A stretch of 62,840 nucleotides of DNA from assembly GCA_903837595.1 (NCBI GenBank), contig CAILVI010000533.1, positions 1 through 62,840 on the forward strand, in the 5' to 3' direction. Made by a program: the position numbers and the translations under genes. The DNA is from an uncultured Thiodictyon sp. GTDB lineage: Bacteria; Pseudomonadota; Gammaproteobacteria; Chromatiales; Chromatiaceae. The notes under the pieces are model-generated. The model made no database searches and was not told the origin of the DNA. It worked only from the letters and a program-made list of their open reading frames with translations. Positions within the stretch are counted from its first letter, which is position 1; each line of letters starts with the position of its first letter. This document shows, piece after piece, positions 19,412 through 27,868 of the stretch.

Positions 19412-21292
19412 TCAAGGCGCCACGGGTCCCCGCCGCAGTCTCAGGGGGGTAAATTCATGCCCTTCCCCGGCGAAATAGCGTGAAAACCCTTCGTAATACT
19501 GTAGCCGCATCACCTGGATCATCACGATACCGCCCTCCAGCACCAGTACGAACACATTTCCCAGGATGACAGTGATCAGATGACCGAAGTCACCCATCAT
19601 CCCGGCCAGCGTGAAGACCGCGATGGACAGGGCCACATGATTGATACTGAAGGCGGCCACACGCAGGAATGAGAGTGTATTGGAGACATAGCCGATGACG
19701 GTCTCCAGGGTCTCGATGAAAACCACCAGGATCTTTTCACCCAGGGGGGCCGCCAGGTGCTGCCAGGAGAACCAGGCGAGTGCCGCGAGCGCTCCGACCA
19801 CCAGTAGCAGCGGCGCGGTGCCGAACGCCGTGCCGCGTGCCAGGTTCAGTCCGCCCCACACCAGCGCCAGATAGAACAGCAGATTCACCATGCCATGATG
19901 CCCGAAGACCGCTCCCCACCGGTTGCCGATGGCAAGTCGGTTGTAGATGGCGAGCAGACAGGCGATGGTGAGAAAGATCACGCCATAGCCCAGGGCGAGT
20001 TCGAGCATCAGGATCGGGTCATGTATGGGGCTCATCCACAGGGCCGGCAGGGCGTGGTCATAGCCGAAAACACTGCCGTAAACGAGGCCGAAGGCGACCG
20101 ACGAGAGTCCCGCCAGAAGCCCGAACCGCCACAGATCCCCCAGTCGGGTGCGAAAGGCCCAGGCGAGCCCGGCGATCACGGCCCCCTGGCCGACATCCCC
20201 GAACATGGCCCCGAACATGGCCAGATAGGTGACGGCGAACCAGGGCGTGGGGTCCACCTCGCCGTATTCAGGGATGCCGTATTGCTTGACCAAGAGGGCG
20301 AAGGGTGTGAGCAGCCAATTCTTGACCGGCACGGTCGGCACCAGCGCGCGCTCCGCGGGCAGCGGGTCGCGTGCCTGAAGCTCAAAGGGCCGGGTGAGGG
20401 TGCCGGTCAGTCGCTCGCTCAGTGCGGGTAGCGCGTGTGCCGGTACCCAGCCAGCCAGGTGTGCCAGGTGGCCGGAACTGCGGATCGACGGGTCTAGGGT
20501 GACCAGGGGCTCCGCCAGCAGCAGGGTGCGACGCGCCTCCAGTAGCCGTCCGCGCAACGGATCGAACCACTGGGTGAGACGCTCGTGCAGGGACTCACGG
20601 TCGGTGCGCACCTGGGCCTGTCTGGTCTCCAGGGTTTGACTGAGTTGCTCGGGCTGCTCGTCTAGTTCGGCCGGGATGGCCAGTGGCTGGAAGCCGGCGG
20701 CGGCTAGCACCGCGGTCAGTTGCGTTTCCCGCTCGCCGGTCGGGCCGACGATGACCACATGCGACTGCTCCCCACGCTGCATATAGACATGGAGCAGGTG
20801 GGCGGCCAGACCCACCGCACCCTCGAGCCGGAGCAGGTTCTCGCGCGGGACGATGCCGACATAGAAGTCGAGGAACCGGGTCTTGTTGCGCAGCATTTTC
20901 AGATCGATGTCGAGATGCTGGAAGTTGACCAGGGCGGCTGCCTGCTCGCGGATCAGGCGCTCCTGGTCGTCCAGGCGTCGCAGTTGTTCCTCGTAGCTGG
21001 ACGCCTCTTGCCAGGCCTCACCCAGCCAGCCGTTGAGGTCGGTGAGCTCCTGGTGCGGCACGACCCTTACTTGCGCGAGCGCCGGGTACTCCTCAAGTGG
21101 GATCAGTTTGGCGATCTTGTCCAGGCGTGCATGGGCCTGATGATAGGTCTCGCAATAATCGCGGGCCGGCAGGCCGACGAGCGCCGCCGCCGCCGGGGTC
21201 CGCGGGTCGGGGTGAAAGTTCTCGGTCTGTGCCAGGGCCAGCGACGCCTGGGGCAGGTCCTCGGTTAGGACCAGCAGGCGTACATGCTTCAT
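19412..21292 (-). CDS. atpI: A/V-type ATPase subunit I (stator, a-like)
   Basis: 626 residues from ATG 21292 (an upstream in-frame ATG adds six residues). The N-terminal cytoplasmic half carries two long coiled-coil arms; the C-terminal half has seven or eight helices with FGAMFGDVGQGAVIAG (residues about 360-375) and SFLRVAAFSINHVALS, the family motifs next to the proton half-channel. First gene of the operon. Confidence 0.93.
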   Translation of the reverse strand: MKHVRLLVLTEDLPQASLALAQTENFHPDPRTPAAAALVGLPARDYCETYHQAHARLDKIAKLIPLEEYPALAQVRVVPHQELTDLNGWLGEAWQEASSYEEQLRRLDDQERLIREQAAALVNFQHLDIDLKMLRNKTRFLDFYVGIVPRENLLRLEGAVGLAAHLLHVYMQRGEQSHVVIVGPTGERETQLTAVLAAAGFQPLAIPAELDEQPEQLSQTLETRQAQVRTDRESLHERLTQWFDPLRGRLLEARRTLLLAEPLVTLDPSIRSSGHLAHLAGWVPAHALPALSERLTGTLTRPFELQARDPLPAERALVPTVPVKNWLLTPFALLVKQYGIPEYGEVDPTPWFAVTYLAMFGAMFGDVGQGAVIAGLAWAFRTRLGDLWRFGLLAGLSSVAFGLVYGSVFGYDHALPALWMSPIHDPILMLELALGYGVIFLTIACLLAIYNRLAIGNRWGAVFGHHGMVNLLFYLALVWGGLNLARGTAFGTAPLLLVVGALAALAWFSWQHLAAPLGEKILVVFIETLETVIGYVSNTLSFLRVAAFSINHVALSIAVFTLAGMMGDFGHLITVILGNVFVLVLEGGIVMIQVMRLQYYEGFSRYFAGEGHEFTPLRLRRGPVAP

Positions 21293-21433
21293 GAGGCGTG
21301 GCCGCAGCATCGGCTTTACTCTCGGGTGCCCAGGAAATACAGGAGTGGCTAATATACGCGGATCTTGGCAGCCGGTCGCCAGTCATCGCACCCCCAGATG
21401 GCTGGGCGTCGATTGCTGTCCAGTGGGGTCGAT

Positions 21434-22633
21434 TCACACCGGTCCCACAAACCGCAGGCGCAGAATCCGGTCGATTTCGGCATCGCTCAACTCCACCGGG
21501 TTAGTCTGCATGCTGGAGCCGCGCGCGTTCGCCACGATCCGGGCAAAATCCGCCTCCGCGACGCCCAGGTTAGAGAGGTATGGCAAGTTCATGTGTATGG
21601 TCCATGCCTGCAAGGTGTGCAGCAACGCGTCGCGGGCGGCCTGGGCGCCAGCGTGCGGATCGCCACCGAGCAGGCGGCCGACGCTGGCGTATTTCGCGAG
21701 TGTCGGATGGTCCGGTGTACGCGCCTGCATGGCCTCGATATTGACCCGGGTGGCCGCTGCCACCAGGGTGCCGCATACCACCCCGTGCGCGATGGGGAAG
21801 AACGACCCCAGAGGCTGGGCCAGTCCATGCACCGAGCCGAGCCCCGTTTGGGCGAGACAGATGCCGGAGAGCAGGGCGGCCAGGGCCATTTTTTCACGCC
21901 CGGTGGCGGCGCCGTCCCCGCCGTCATACCAGGATGACAGGCCATCTCGTACCGCTTTGAGCCCGGTCAGCGCCAGGGCGTCGGTGAGCGGATTGGCGCG
22001 GGACGAGCAATAGGCCTCCAGCAACTGGGTGCAGGCGTCCATCCCGTTGGCGGCAATCTGGCCCGGCGGGCAACTCGCGAGCAGGTCCGGATCGATGATG
22101 GCGTATTGCGCCATCAGCGCCTCGTCGCGGAATGACTTCTTGAAGCCGTCGGCGCCGTGACGGGTGAGCACGGCGTTTTTCGTCGCTTCCGAACCCGTGC
22201 CTGCCGTGGTCGGGACGGCAATGTAGGGTGCGGCGGGGCCGCTAAAAGGAAGCTCCGGACCGACGCCTTCCAGGTAGTCCATCACAGTATTGCCGGATCT
22301 CAGCAGGCCTGCGATGGCCTTGGCCGCGTCCAGCACGCTACCGCCGCCGATGCCGATCACCAGGTCGTATTCATGTCGGCGGTGATCCTGAACGATGGTG
22401 TCGATGTCGTCCGGCGAGGGTTCGCCCGCGATGCGCACGGTCGTGTGCGTGAATTGGGCCTCATCAAGTGCCTGGCGCAATGCTTCCCACTGTGGGCTGG
22501 CCGTGAATGAGCGGCTGCCGGTCACGATCAGCAACTGCTTTCCGTAGCGCGCGGCGATACCGGGCAGTTGGCCGATCCGGCCGGCACCGAACTCGATGCG
22601 CGGCAGCCGGGCGATTGAGAAGGGTGGAATCAT
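21434..22633 (-). CDS. iron-containing alcohol dehydrogenase
   Basis: Group III NAD(P)-dependent alcohol dehydrogenase, 399 residues. The dinucleotide motif GIGGGSVLDAAKAIA is at about 93-107; TTAGTGSE follows, and the metal ligands sit in NGMDACTQLLEAY, HGLAQPLG and FPIAHGVVCG. Substrate unknown. It ends an operon-like run with an ABM monooxygenase (1 bp away) and a methyltransferase, so a quinone or aldehyde substrate is possible but unproven. Confidence 0.92.
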   Translation of the reverse strand: MIPPFSIARLPRIEFGAGRIGQLPGIAARYGKQLLIVTGSRSFTASPQWEALRQALDEAQFTHTTVRIAGEPSPDDIDTIVQDHRRHEYDLVIGIGGGSVLDAAKAIAGLLRSGNTVMDYLEGVGPELPFSGPAAPYIAVPTTAGTGSEATKNAVLTRHGADGFKKSFRDEALMAQYAIIDPDLLASCPPGQIAANGMDACTQLLEAYCSSRANPLTDALALTGLKAVRDGLSSWYDGGDGAATGREKMALAALLSGICLAQTGLGSVHGLAQPLGSFFPIAHGVVCGTLVAAATRVNIEAMQARTPDHPTLAKYASVGRLLGGDPHAGAQAARDALLHTLQAWTIHMNLPYLSNLGVAEADFARIVANARGSSMQTNPVELSDAEIDRILRLRFVGPV

Positions 22634-22634
22634 T

Positions 22635-22931
22635 TCAGTCTCTGGGGAACAGCCCGGTCATGGGTACGCCCTGGCGCGGCTGCGCCATCATGTCGGCGAC
22701 GGTATCGCGCCACGCGGCATAATGTTCCGTCTGTTTGTGCGCGGCGGCCGCCTGTGCCGTGGCGTAAGCCTCATAGATGATAAAATGGCTGGGATCAGTC
22801 GGGTCCTGAAGTACATCGAAGCGCCGGTTGCCCGGCTCCTGCACCGACGCCTCATGATTGGCGCGGCTGGCGGCGATGAAGGCATCGATTTGGTCGGCTC
22901 TAACATGGACATGGACGAGCGTGACGTGCAT
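22635..22931 (-). CDS. antibiotic biosynthesis monooxygenase (ABM) domain protein
   Basis: 98 residues, a single ABM/YgiN-like ferredoxin-fold domain: VTLVHVHVRADQIDAFIAAS, NRRFDVLQDPTDPSHFIIYE and the YAAWRDTVADMMAQPR tail. Relatives act as cofactor-free quinol monooxygenases or as isomerases of the LsrG type. Lies 4 bp after the methyltransferase and 1 bp before the Fe-ADH, so the three are co-transcribed. Confidence 0.88.
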   Translation of the reverse strand: MHVTLVHVHVRADQIDAFIAASRANHEASVQEPGNRRFDVLQDPTDPSHFIIYEAYATAQAAAAHKQTEHYAAWRDTVADMMAQPRQGVPMTGLFPRD

Positions 22932-22935
22932 GGGG

Positions 22936-23805
22936 TTATCCGGGAAAAAGACCGTAAAGCAGACGGATGGGCGCGAGTATCCGACCCTTTGGCGCCGGAG
23001 TCAAGCGGATCACAATCAGTTCATCCCGACTCGGGAGCGTTGCCGGATAGGTCAGTCGCGGGTAGTGTGAGTCCAGAAACTCGCTAATGAATGCGTCGAG
23101 TTCGTCCGTGGCGCAAGGGGACTCTGACAAGGGGTTGATCAGACACATCCGCAACAGTGCAATCAGCGCTGCACGGCTCGGGACCCGGTCGAGCGGGGTG
23201 TCGATGGAAGCGATGACGACCGCGGTTCCTTGGCCTGCCAGGTCCCGGTAAAATCGCGAGGTGTGGCAAAACGCATGTAAATCCTGATTCGTCGCAACCT
23301 CCGCCTGGCGGCCCGTGGCCACTTGGAACGCGATACCAATCAGCGCCATCGGGGCGGATGGCTGATTGAGTACAATGACCAGTTGGCCGCCCGGTTTCAG
23401 CAGGGTCAACGCCATCCGGACCTTGTCGCGAATATCATCGAGCCCGTCAAAATGATAAAGCATATGGGACATCGTGATCAGATCAAATCCCTGTGGATAA
23501 TCGCGATGCAGGCGCTCCAGTGCGCTGGCTCCCCACGGGCATGGATACACATGAGGAAACGCTTGTTGCAATACCTCGACGCACCGCCGGTTGGGTTCCA
23601 GCAAGACCAGCGTATCGGCATAGGGTTGCATCAGGCTTGGCAAATGGCCCTGCCCGGCACCGATATCCAAGACCGCAAAGCCACGGCGGCGGGTCGTGGG
23701 CAGTATCCCCTTCGCCTGCATCTGCCGGACGGTCTCGCTATTCTGGCGGGAATAGTGATGAAACAGGGTGAGTGCCTGCTCGAAAACTTCGTAATCTAAC
23801 AACAT
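22936..23805 (-). CDS. class I SAM-dependent methyltransferase
   Basis: 289 residues from ATG 23805; GGAGGA lies 12 nt upstream and directly abuts another ATG at 23817, too near to serve it. SAM motif I is VLDIGAGQGHLPSL, motif II VLLEPNRRCVE, motif IV FDLITMSHMLYHFDG. The substrate is unknown; the upstream open frame back to 24003 does not resemble the family. Heads the operon with ABM and Fe-ADH genes. Confidence 0.85.
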   Translation of the reverse strand: MLLDYEVFEQALTLFHHYSRQNSETVRQMQAKGILPTTRRRGFAVLDIGAGQGHLPSLMQPYADTLVLLEPNRRCVEVLQQAFPHVYPCPWGASALERLHRDYPQGFDLITMSHMLYHFDGLDDIRDKVRMALTLLKPGGQLVIVLNQPSAPMALIGIAFQVATGRQAEVATNQDLHAFCHTSRFYRDLAGQGTAVVIASIDTPLDRVPSRAALIALLRMCLINPLSESPCATDELDAFISEFLDSHYPRLTYPATLPSRDELIVIRLTPAPKGRILAPIRLLYGLFPG

Positions 23806-24233
23806 AGGAAATCTCATTCCTCCGTGCGGTCCGACCGTCCCGGACGTCCCGAGCCGCGAACAGTGGCGTCTGAGGCTAATACATGACCCACAACCCGTCA
23901 AGTCGCCAGGAAGAAAAAGGACCTTGTTGGAATCCCTGGATGCAACGAGATAGACCCGCATCCTATCAGGTGTCGGCGTGGCCGCGACGATGATCAAGGT
24001 CACACGCTCGCGCCCCGCAGCACGACCCGTCTCGACCAGCGAGGTCGAGACCTGCCGGGCGGGACGGGGCGGTCATCCATGCCTGGTGCGGCTAGGTCGC
24101 GATCTTGGTCGTTGACGGCGCTGCTGCCGGTGATCGCCAACAAGCGGCCACGGATGCCTGCGAATCCGCTACACTTTGCTGGACATGACGAGCCAAACGC
24201 CCACGATTTTGGGGTAATCAGAGGATCAGATCC

Positions 24234-24422
24234 ATGGGCGAATGTGAACAGATCGAGATCGCGCGCTATCACCGGGAGATTGTCGAGGATCTGCGGCACA
24301 TGCTGAAGAAATATGTACGCATCATGGAGCGGGACGTGCCCGAGGTCGATGAACAGGCGGCACGCGCGCTGGTGATGCAGGCCCTCAAGGACTCATTAGT
24401 CGAGGTCGAGACGCACCCGTAA
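24234..24422 (+). CDS. small conserved-looking protein of unknown function
   Basis: 62 residues, all helical by appearance: IEIARYHREIVEDLRHMLKKYVRIMERDVPEVDEQAARALVMQALKDSLVEVE, with strong heptad character. AGAGGATCAGATCC precedes the ATG. Start and composition look like a real gene, but I recognise no family. Possibly a regulatory partner of the following PPK2; this is only position. Confidence 0.5.
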   Translation: MGECEQIEIARYHREIVEDLRHMLKKYVRIMERDVPEVDEQAARALVMQALKDSLVEVETHP

Positions 24423-24480
24423 TAGCGGTGGTCATACGCGGCAGGTCCAGCAAGGCGGGCACGCGCATCCCCCGCCCTCG

Positions 24481-24532
24481 CGTGACACCGCCGGCGGCGG
24501 TGTCACGCCTGTGTCAGGCGCTGTGCGCCCCG
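24481..24532 (+). repeat. 48-nt double-hairpin repeat
   Basis: CGTGACACCGCC, GGCGGTGTCACG, then CCTGTGTCAGGCGC and TGTGCGCC. The first palindrome is perfect apart from the loop. Upstream of ppk2. Confidence 0.8.
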
Positions 24533-24603
24533 GGCGCGATGATCAAGGCCCGCGACCGGACACCGTTAGGGTTGCGCCAACCGATTGAAGGGAGACCGCT
24601 GAC

Positions 24604-25467
24604 GTGAATTATGCCAAACGACTGATCGTTGAGCCCGGCGCTAAGGTGCGGCTCAAGCAATTCGATCCCGCCTATCACGGCAAGGGGGCGGCGGAGCAGG
24701 ACCCGGAGCAGGCATTGCAGTCCGTTAAGGTCAGGATCGGCGAACTCCAGCGCAAGATGTATGGCGACAACCAGCACTCACTCCTGATCGTGCTCCAGGG
24801 CCTGGACGCCGCGGGCAAGGATGGGGTGTGCTGGCACGTCATCGGCGGCATGGACCCCCAGGGCTGCAAGGTGCAGGGATTCAAGGCGCCGACGGCCGCG
24901 GAGGCGGCACACGATTTCCTCTGGCGCATTCACCCGCACGCCCCGGCCAAGGGTGAGGTGGCGGTGTTCAACCGCTCGCACTATGAGGACGTGCTGGTCA
25001 GCCGCGTCCATAAGCTGGTCCCGCGCAAGGTCTGGCAGCGGCGCTACGACCTGATCAATGAATGGGAGCACCTGCTCCACGCCGAAAACGGCACGACCAT
25101 CCTGAAGTTCTGCTTGGTGATCTCCAAGGAGGAGCAACTCAAGCGCTTCGCCCAGCGGCTGGACGATCCCCATCGGCAGTGGAAGATCAGCGACTCCGAC
25201 TACCGGGAGCGCGAATGCTTCGACGATTACCTGGAAGCCTTCGACGACGCCCTGGAGCGCACCTCCACCTCCCACGCCCCCTGGTTCATCATTCCGTGCG
25301 ACCACAAATGGTTCCGGAATCTGGCCGTCGCCAACATTGTGGCCGATGCCATGCAGGGGCTGGACCTGCAATATCCCAAACCCGCGTTGGACCTGGAGGA
25401 GATCCGGCGTGCCTATCATGCGGCGGAGGAAGCCGACAAGGGCAGCGGCAAGCGCAAGCGGGGTTGA
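24604..25467 (+). CDS. ppk2: polyphosphate kinase 2 family protein
   Basis: Soluble PPK2 kinase moving phosphate between polyphosphate and nucleotides. 287 residues from GTG 24604. Walker A GLDAAGKDG at 66-74, Walker B VFNRSHYEDVL, and the lid segment containing Arg residues in RVHKLVPRKVWQRRYD. The usual GKDGTIKHV is GKDGVCWHV here. Single-domain PPK2 proteins may favour either ADP or AMP; the subclass cannot be fixed by eye. Four bases before a permease gene. Confidence 0.92.
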   Translation: MNYAKRLIVEPGAKVRLKQFDPAYHGKGAAEQDPEQALQSVKVRIGELQRKMYGDNQHSLLIVLQGLDAAGKDGVCWHVIGGMDPQGCKVQGFKAPTAAEAAHDFLWRIHPHAPAKGEVAVFNRSHYEDVLVSRVHKLVPRKVWQRRYDLINEWEHLLHAENGTTILKFCLVISKEEQLKRFAQRLDDPHRQWKISDSDYRERECFDDYLEAFDDALERTSTSHAPWFIIPCDHKWFRNLAVANIVADAMQGLDLQYPKPALDLEEIRRAYHAAEEADKGSGKRKRG

Positions 25468-25470
25468 CCC

Positions 25471-26694
25471 ATGTCGATCGTCCTGCTCGTCTTCTTCGTC
25501 GTCTACCTGGGGATGATGTTGGGCCATCTGCCCTGGCTCAAGGTGGACCGCGCGTCGATCGCCCTGGGCGGTGCCATCGCGCTCCTGGCCACCGCCGAGC
25601 TGACCCAGACCCAGGCGCTCGCGAGCATCGACTTCAGCACCATCGGTATGCTATTCGGGCTCATGCTGATCTCCATCCAGTTCCAGATGTCCGGGCTTTA
25701 TGGGGTGCTGTCGAGCGCGGTGGGTCGGGTCCAGGCCTCACCCGTTATCCTATTGGCCCTGCTCACCGGCCTGGTCGGCATCCTATCCGCCTTTCTCACC
25801 AACGATGTGGTGGCCGTGGCCATGACCCCGGTGGTGCTCTCAATCAGCCTGCGCCGCGGCCTGAATCCGGTGCCCTTTCTGTTGGCTATTGCCTTCGCCG
25901 CCAATGCCGGATCGGTGGCGACCATCATCGGCAGTCCCCAGAACATGCTGATCGGCGAGACCCTCCAGCTCTCTTTTGCAGGCTTCATGGGCTACGCGGC
26001 CGTGCCGGCCGCCCTGTCGCTGATCGTCGTGTGGCTGGCCCTGGGCTTCTATTACCGTGGACGCTGGTGGCTCGCCCGGCCGGGCAGTGCCGCCGTCGGC
26101 GAGGAGTCAGTTGAGCTCACGCTGGATCGCCTGGAGACTGTCAAGGGGCTATTGGTCCTGGGGCTGATCCTCTATGCCTTCATTTTCACGCAGTGGAGTC
26201 GCGGCCTGGTCGCGGCGAGCGCCGGCGCCTTCATGCTCTTTAATGCCCGCTTCTTGTCCCGGGATATGCTGGACCGCGTGGACTGGGGTCTGTTGATCCT
26301 CTTCGTCGGGCTTTTCATCGTCAACGGCGCCATCCAGGATACCGGGATGCCGCAGCACTTGGTGGGAGACCTCAAAGCGGCTGGGTTCGATCTCCAGGAC
26401 AGTGGGGTACTGTACGTGGTCAGCGCCGTTCTGAGCGACCTGACCTCGAACGTGCCGACCGTGATGCTGCTCCTGCCCTATGCCGCGGATCATCAGGCTG
26501 GGCCCTTAATGGCCTTGGCCAGCGGGCTCTCCAGCAATCTGATCATCATCGGCAGTCTGGCCAACATCATCGTGGTCGACGCGGCCAATCGGGCCGGGCT
26601 CAGTATCTCATTCGGAGAGTTTGCCAAGGTCGGGGTGCCCGTGGCCTTGATCAGCTTGCTGATCGCCTGGGGCTGGGTGAGGTATGTGATGTAG
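25471..26694 (+). CDS. SLC13/ArsB-type anion permease
   Basis: 407 residues with about ten to eleven transmembrane helices. Two pseudo-repeats are marked by LTNDVVAVAMTPVVLSI and the later LSDLTSNVPTVMLLLP, and by GSVATIIGSPQNMLIG and SGLSSNLIIIGSLANIIV, typical of the ion-transporter superfamily with citrate/anion and arsenite members. Substrate unknown. Co-transcribed with ppk2, so phosphate-related anions deserve consideration; that is inference. Confidence 0.85.
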   Translation: MSIVLLVFFVVYLGMMLGHLPWLKVDRASIALGGAIALLATAELTQTQALASIDFSTIGMLFGLMLISIQFQMSGLYGVLSSAVGRVQASPVILLALLTGLVGILSAFLTNDVVAVAMTPVVLSISLRRGLNPVPFLLAIAFAANAGSVATIIGSPQNMLIGETLQLSFAGFMGYAAVPAALSLIVVWLALGFYYRGRWWLARPGSAAVGEESVELTLDRLETVKGLLVLGLILYAFIFTQWSRGLVAASAGAFMLFNARFLSRDMLDRVDWGLLILFVGLFIVNGAIQDTGMPQHLVGDLKAAGFDLQDSGVLYVVSAVLSDLTSNVPTVMLLLPYAADHQAGPLMALASGLSSNLIIIGSLANIIVVDAANRAGLSISFGEFAKVGVPVALISLLIAWGWVRYVM

Positions 26695-26763
26695 GTCCGT
26701 AGCCAATTGTTGGAGAGGTTGATTCCTTGATCAGTCTGTTGGCCAATCCGCGGCGACTTCGTC

Positions 26764-26809
26764 GCGGCCAGGGGGCCGCTCCTACCGCGCAGGAGCGGGC
26801 CCTGGCCGC
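26764..26809. terminator. bidirectional hairpin between convergent genes
   Basis: GCGGCCAGGGGGCCGCTCCT is followed, after a short loop, by AGGAGCGGGCCCTGGCCGC, giving a stem of nearly 20 bp. It sits between the 3' ends of the permease and hdeD genes. No long T run, so it may be a REP-like element acting as a terminator. Confidence 0.55.
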
Positions 26810-26844
26810 GATGGCTCCGGCCGACTTGGCATGCCGGCGCAGCC

Positions 26845-27441
26845 TTATGCGGAAATCCGACCCTCGCGCCCCGCCCGGCGGACGGCCAGCGCGATGATGA
26901 GATAGGACCAGCCGTTGAAGACGAGCTCGATGGCGACGAACAGACCGATGACCCACAGGCCCGATATCGGCCATTGGGCCAGGATCATGGCGCCCAAGGC
27001 GATGGACACCAGGCCAGAGAGGAGCGGCCACAACCAGCCGGCCGTCGAACGCAGTTGGAACGCCATGATGCTACGCAGCAGTCCCACCGCGATCAGGAGC
27101 CCGGCCAGCACCAGGGTTAGGATGGCGGAGGCGCGCACCGGGTCGATCATGATGTCGACACCGGCCACCACGTACAGCAGTGCAATGAGGACATGCCAGA
27201 ACACGGACTTCCAACCGGTACAGGTGAAGGCATGGATGAGCTGGAAGATACCGGCCGCAAGAATCAATACGCCGAAGAACAGGACGCTCACCAGGGTTAA
27301 GGCGAAGGTCATATAGAACCCGAGCGTGCCCAACGCGATCGAGCTCAGACCCAAGACCAGCAGCCAGCCCCAGTTCTTTTGTAAGTCAGGCGAAAAGGTG
27401 CCCTGGGTGGTCGCGAGCCGCGTCTCGTGGTTTGCAGACAT
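26845..27441 (-). CDS. hdeD: HdeD family membrane protein
   Basis: 198 residues with six transmembrane helices arranged as three hairpins (about 24-45, 50-70, 80-100, 108-130, 137-155, 163-185). The WGWLLVLGLSSIALGTLGF and LAAGIFQLIHAF segments are typical of HdeD, an inner-membrane protein linked to acid resistance in enterobacteria. Stress role here is by homology only. Confidence 0.88.
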   Translation of the reverse strand: MSANHETRLATTQGTFSPDLQKNWGWLLVLGLSSIALGTLGFYMTFALTLVSVLFFGVLILAAGIFQLIHAFTCTGWKSVFWHVLIALLYVVAGVDIMIDPVRASAILTLVLAGLLIAVGLLRSIMAFQLRSTAGWLWPLLSGLVSIALGAMILAQWPISGLWVIGLFVAIELVFNGWSYLIIALAVRRAGREGRISA

Positions 27442-27868
27442 GGTGCATTCCTCAGCTAGGTTGAATCGTTGATGTAGTGTGAATTATCCTTTTTTTTCAG
27501 AAGGAAGCTAGCTTTTTTCGTGCCTTCAGCGTCATTGCTGCCATCGGCGCAGGTGGCGCGGGACGCCAGACGCCAGGATGCGGGTTGAGTCGGTGCCTGG
27601 CCGCTGAGGGTGCCGCCAACTTTGTAGATCTCGACTTTGTGCGGCGCCCGGCATACTATGCCCGGCCGACCTCCCAACCCCCGACCTTCGTCCGTCGCCG
27701 TTGTGGACCATGGAGGGTCGACCATGGGGAGCGCCGCGGGCGTCCGGCCCGTGTCACAACCCTTATAGGTGCCTCTTGGGCGTTGAGACGACGATCGACC
27801 CGCGGGTCGGTCGCCGGCCCGTCGCCCGGACAAGAATGCCCGTTCGCCATTGATTTCGGATCACACCC
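27442..27868. other. 427-bp spacer between hdeD and cphA
   Basis: Divergent promoters for hdeD and cphA must lie here. A T8 run at 27490-27497 is visible; frames crossing the region encode nothing I recognise. Confidence 0.4.
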
